Assembly (NCBI RefSeq): GCF_016599715.1
Contig: NZ_CP067019.1
Coordinates: 1,240,001 to 1,304,000 of the forward strand
Origin: Acinetobacter sp. CS-2
Lineage (GTDB): Bacteria > Pseudomonadota > Gammaproteobacteria > Pseudomonadales > Moraxellaceae
Direction: 5' to 3'
DNA: 64,000 nt
Shown piece by piece: positions 61,894 to 64,000 of this stretch. The position numbers and the translations under genes are program-made. Under the pieces are notes generated by a model, which was given only the letters and a program-made list of their open reading frames with translations, did not search any database and had not been told where the DNA came from. Numbering within the stretch: position 1 is the first letter of the stretch; each line of letters begins with the position of its first letter.

Positions 61894-62280
61894 ATGAGCT
61901 TTATTACTCAACAAGACGCTGAAACTATCCTTGGTCTGGACTTTGCGCCTGATGGTGATAAAGCTCGCCTAGTTTTACTTGCAAATACCTGGATGAAAAA
62001 TGAAGTCGGATTCGTTCCAGATCCAATTGATCCACTTTTAAAAGATGCTACATGTGAAATCATCAAAGGCATTCAGGCTAGTGTGATTTATTCGGGTATT
62101 GCTCGGCAGACAACCAGTGAAAGTGTAAAGGCCGATACAGTACAGGTTAGTGAAACATTTGCTGAAGGCAGTCGCGAAATATCAGAGTATGAGCAAATCG
62201 CTAAAGCCCTGATTGATTCGCTTAATCTTGTGAATCCAGACGCTACACAGGGCTTCGGATTTGAGGTGTATCGGGCATGA
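61894..62280 (+). CDS. Head-tail connector (DnaT-like/adaptor) protein
   Basis: A 128-residue helical protein (FITQQDAETILGLDFAPDGD, LANTWMKNEVGFVPDPIDPL). Its place after the coat gene and its helical layout fit head-completion adaptors, which some databases call DnaT-like. The next gene starts in its stop (ATGA). Confidence 0.65.
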   Translation: MSFITQQDAETILGLDFAPDGDKARLVLLANTWMKNEVGFVPDPIDPLLKDATCEIIKGIQASVIYSGIARQTTSESVKADTVQVSETFAEGSREISEYEQIAKALIDSLNLVNPDATQGFGFEVYRA

Positions 62281-62657
62281 TCAATAACAACTATGTGCCG
62301 GAGTGGTTCACCACACCATTTGAGCACATGCGTTACACCCTGGTCAGAAACCAAGATCAACTCGATATTCTATTTGATACTGTAAAAGCACCATTTGAAT
62401 TTTTAGAAGGTGGCGCAGATGCCCGGGTAAACTTTAATGATGACCATGCAATTGTTCAGATTAAAGATTGCGACTGGTGGGATGTAAATCAGATTCATGG
62501 CCTTCTACTTCATGAGGCTGTGCATATCTGGCAAGAGTTAAAGTTAAAAATGGGTGAAGAAAACCCAAGTATCGAGTTTGAAGCTTATTCAATTCAAGCA
62601 CTAGCTCAAGACTTATTTGAGCTTTATGAGCGGAGTGAATGCAGTGATCAAAAATAA
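62277..62657 (+). CDS. Small HExxH-containing prophage protein
   Basis: A 126-residue protein with HEAVH in LLLHEAVHIWQELK, a zinc-metallopeptidase-type motif, and a Glu about 18 residues later (IEFEAYSIQALAQDLFELYE). It sits between connector genes rather than accessory genes. Whether it is catalytic is not known; the motif alone is not proof. Confidence 0.6.
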   Translation: MINNNYVPEWFTTPFEHMRYTLVRNQDQLDILFDTVKAPFEFLEGGADARVNFNDDHAIVQIKDCDWWDVNQIHGLLLHEAVHIWQELKLKMGEENPSIEFEAYSIQALAQDLFELYERSECSDQK

Positions 62658-63021
62658 AATCCAATCCAAGGTTGGTAAGGCATTTGATAAAAAGCTCGGT
62701 GATGCAGTCGATACTTTTACATGTTCCAAAGAAATCCAGTCAGGTAACTTTGATTTTGCAACGCAGACCTATCCGGTGATTACAGTTGAAGCTTATACCG
62801 GACGTGGTGTGCTGTTTGGATCGTACTTAAAAGATATGGTCAAACCGACTGATTATCAGGTGACTGACTGCAAGGCCATTGTGCTACAGAATGAAGTGAC
62901 TCAGGTGCCACAGATTGGTGACGTCTGGACTACCAGTAAGGGCCGGTTTAAGTTGGTAAATATTGGGGTTGATTCAGTAAGTGCTACTTATACAGCTCAA
63001 TTAAGAAAGGTGAGCGCATGA
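62644..63021 (+). CDS. Head-completion/stopper-like protein
   Basis: A ~125-residue beta-rich protein (AKFDK-like start IKNKIQSKVGKAFDKKLGDA, then GDVWTTSKGRFKLVNIGVDS). I favour the GTG at 62644 with GGAG about 8 bases upstream, though ATG at 62626 is possible. It lies in the connector block, so a stopper or neck role is inferred. Confidence 0.55.
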   Translation: MIKNKIQSKVGKAFDKKLGDAVDTFTCSKEIQSGNFDFATQTYPVITVEAYTGRGVLFGSYLKDMVKPTDYQVTDCKAIVLQNEVTQVPQIGDVWTTSKGRFKLVNIGVDSVSATYTAQLRKVSA

Positions 63022-63299
63022 TTTGTATTGATGATCAAAACCTTATACACCAAGCCATGCATACGGATGGCGTTTATCATGTTGATGTAGGGCAGTCCGA
63101 ACCTAGAGTTAAAGAAGTCTTGCTGGATGGCATTAAGTCACCACGTGTAATTTTTTGCGACACAAATAAAGGCTATCTCATAAAGCATAAACAGGCAGTG
63201 GATGGAAATCTTATTGTGGAAAATGGTGATTTTATTTATGAAATAATAATAGGTAAGGTTGAGGTAGTTAAAGATGTCATGGAAAAACAAGCCAACTAA
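63018..63299 (+). CDS. Prophage hypothetical protein in the connector block
   Basis: A 93-residue protein, mostly beta (VYHVDVGQSEPRVKEVLLDG). ATGA overlap with the preceding gene and 26 bases with the next. Unknown. Confidence 0.5.
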   Translation: MICIDDQNLIHQAMHTDGVYHVDVGQSEPRVKEVLLDGIKSPRVIFCDTNKGYLIKHKQAVDGNLIVENGDFIYEIIIGKVEVVKDVMEKQAN

Positions 63300-63648
63300 T
63301 TTTGCACTCAACGTTCTGAAAGATGCAGATGACCACCTTAAAAAGATTGTAGGGGATACGCTACAGCAAGTGATTACTCGATCCCCGGTTATGGATGGTG
63401 AATTTCGAGCATCACATAAAGTCACACTTGATTCTCCGCAAACCACCTATGAGAAAGGCTTTGACTTGTCAGGTGGTACAACCCTAGCGGAAGGCTTAAA
63501 GGTGGCATCTACAGCAAAAATAGGTGGTCTTGTTTATATCCAGACGTTAAGTCCTTATGGCACACGCTTGGAAAATGGTTGGAGTCAGCAAGCGCCTAAT
63601 GGCGTATTTGCTCTAGCGTTTCAATCAGTAGCGAGTAAATACAAATGA
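63274..63648 (+). CDS. HK97 gp10-like tail-completion protein
   Basis: A 124-residue protein. TLQQVITRSPVMDGEFRASH, YIQTLSPYGTRLENGWSQQA and FQSVASKYK fit the minor tail/tail-completion group (HK97 gp10-like). It sits before the tail-terminator-like gene, the usual order. Confidence 0.72.
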   Translation: MSWKNKPTNFALNVLKDADDHLKKIVGDTLQQVITRSPVMDGEFRASHKVTLDSPQTTYEKGFDLSGGTTLAEGLKVASTAKIGGLVYIQTLSPYGTRLENGWSQQAPNGVFALAFQSVASKYK

Positions 63649-64000
63649 TGACACTCCCACAAGTAGAAACCGCAATCTACATAAAGATTGGGCAATTCAC
63701 CTATCCAGATACTACAGTTCGAATTGAGAATCAGCCTTTATTTAATGGTCAGCAATTTGTGCCGCCAATAGATAAACCATGGTGTAAAGTTTTTATACAG
63801 TACGCAGACAGTCAGGTGGCATCTATTGGCAATAGTCCATGTATTCGCGATTACGGCATTATTTCAATTCAATGCTTTACGCCAAAGAACATCGGAACAC
63901 TTGCTATGACCGAATTGTGTAACGCATGGCGCTCGTTCCTGCAATCATTCGGTGTATCTCATCTTGAAGTCTACAAAGTCCACGCACCACAAAGCATGGA
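63645..64000 (+). CDS. Tail terminator-like (DUF4128) protein, cut by the window edge
   Basis: The frame starts at ATG 63645 (ATGA overlap) and runs open to the edge with about 118 residues: MTLPQVETAIYIKIGQFTYP and NQPLFNGQQFVPPIDKPWCK. This pattern fits DUF4128/phage tail-terminator proteins that cap the tail tube. It implies a siphovirus-like long tail to the right. Confidence 0.75.
   Translation, partial: MMTLPQVETAIYIKIGQFTYPDTTVRIENQPLFNGQQFVPPIDKPWCKVFIQYADSQVASIGNSPCIRDYGIISIQCFTPKNIGTLAMTELCNAWRSFLQSFGVSHLEVYKVHAPQSM

Larger units (their letters stand above)
35167..64000. mobile_element. Lambda-organised Acinetobacter prophage, right end outside the window
   Basis: The order is integrase, leftward early genes with a recombination module, repressor/Cro switch, O-like initiator and helicase, nin-type genes, Q-position gene, late leader, terminase, portal, MuF-like, scaffold, coat, connector and tail-completion genes. 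All structural genes point right and are intact except the MuF-tail copy described at 59198. The left boundary is approximate. Confidence 0.93.

Overview
The window looks like a chromosome segment of an Acinetobacter species, probably not A. baumannii itself. The reasons are the AT-rich base use, the Acinetobacter-like MetK, PurT, BioB and transketolase sequences, and a prophage whose gene families (DUF2280 terminase partner, DUF4055 portal, P22-like coat) are familiar from Acinetobacter siphoviruses. These are judgements from remembered families; no search was run.

Bases 1-35,110 are ordinary chromosome. In order they hold: glnD (cut by the window edge) and purT; the azlCD branched-chain amino acid exporter; a lipoprotein, a tiny secreted peptide, a Crp/Fnr regulator and an Mpo1-like membrane protein; ychF; a seven-gene leftward sulfur-scavenging cluster (two SfnB-type flavoenzymes, an LLM monooxygenase, two MetQ-like binding proteins, MetN, MetI); a glutathione transferase, an Lrp-type regulator, yebC and an acyltransferase; a tRNA with a CAT anticodon; bioB, queG, the NAD(P)HX repair enzyme, acylphosphatase, ruvC, fxsA and a LysE-type exporter; metK, tkt and yceI. 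Two insertion sequences sit in intergenic DNA. One is an IS5-family element with TA target duplication and an amber codon in its transposase. The other is an intact IS1595/IS1016-type element flanked by a perfect 8-bp duplication.

From about 35,170 to the right edge is a lambda-organised prophage whose right end lies outside the window. An integrase points inward. A leftward early operon (41,642 to 36,277) carries many small overlapping genes plus a recombination module (Gp157-like, SSB-tailed protein, Sak4-like ATPase). The immunity region has a LexA/CI-type repressor, a Cro-like protein and two clusters of a 16-bp operator, one at the leftward and one at the rightward promoter. Between the operator clusters, downstream of the repressor and probably co-transcribed with it, lie a membrane protein gene and a Clp-fold serine protease gene. 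This is the position rexA-rexB occupies in lambda.

Rightward come an O-like initiator with an iteron origin inside its gene, a DnaB helicase, nin-type genes (RuvC-like nuclease, PP-type phosphatase, NinB), a Q-position protein and a promoter-terminator late leader. Packaging and head genes follow (DUF2280 protein, terminase, portal, MuF-like protein, scaffold, coat, connectors). An HNH gene with its own promoter interrupts the end of the MuF-like gene and leaves a recognisable second copy of that gene's tail downstream.

The strongest candidate for an undescribed system is the membrane protein plus serine protease pair in the rexAB position (41,863-43,341). The best molecular scar is the HNH insertion at 58,222-59,251.
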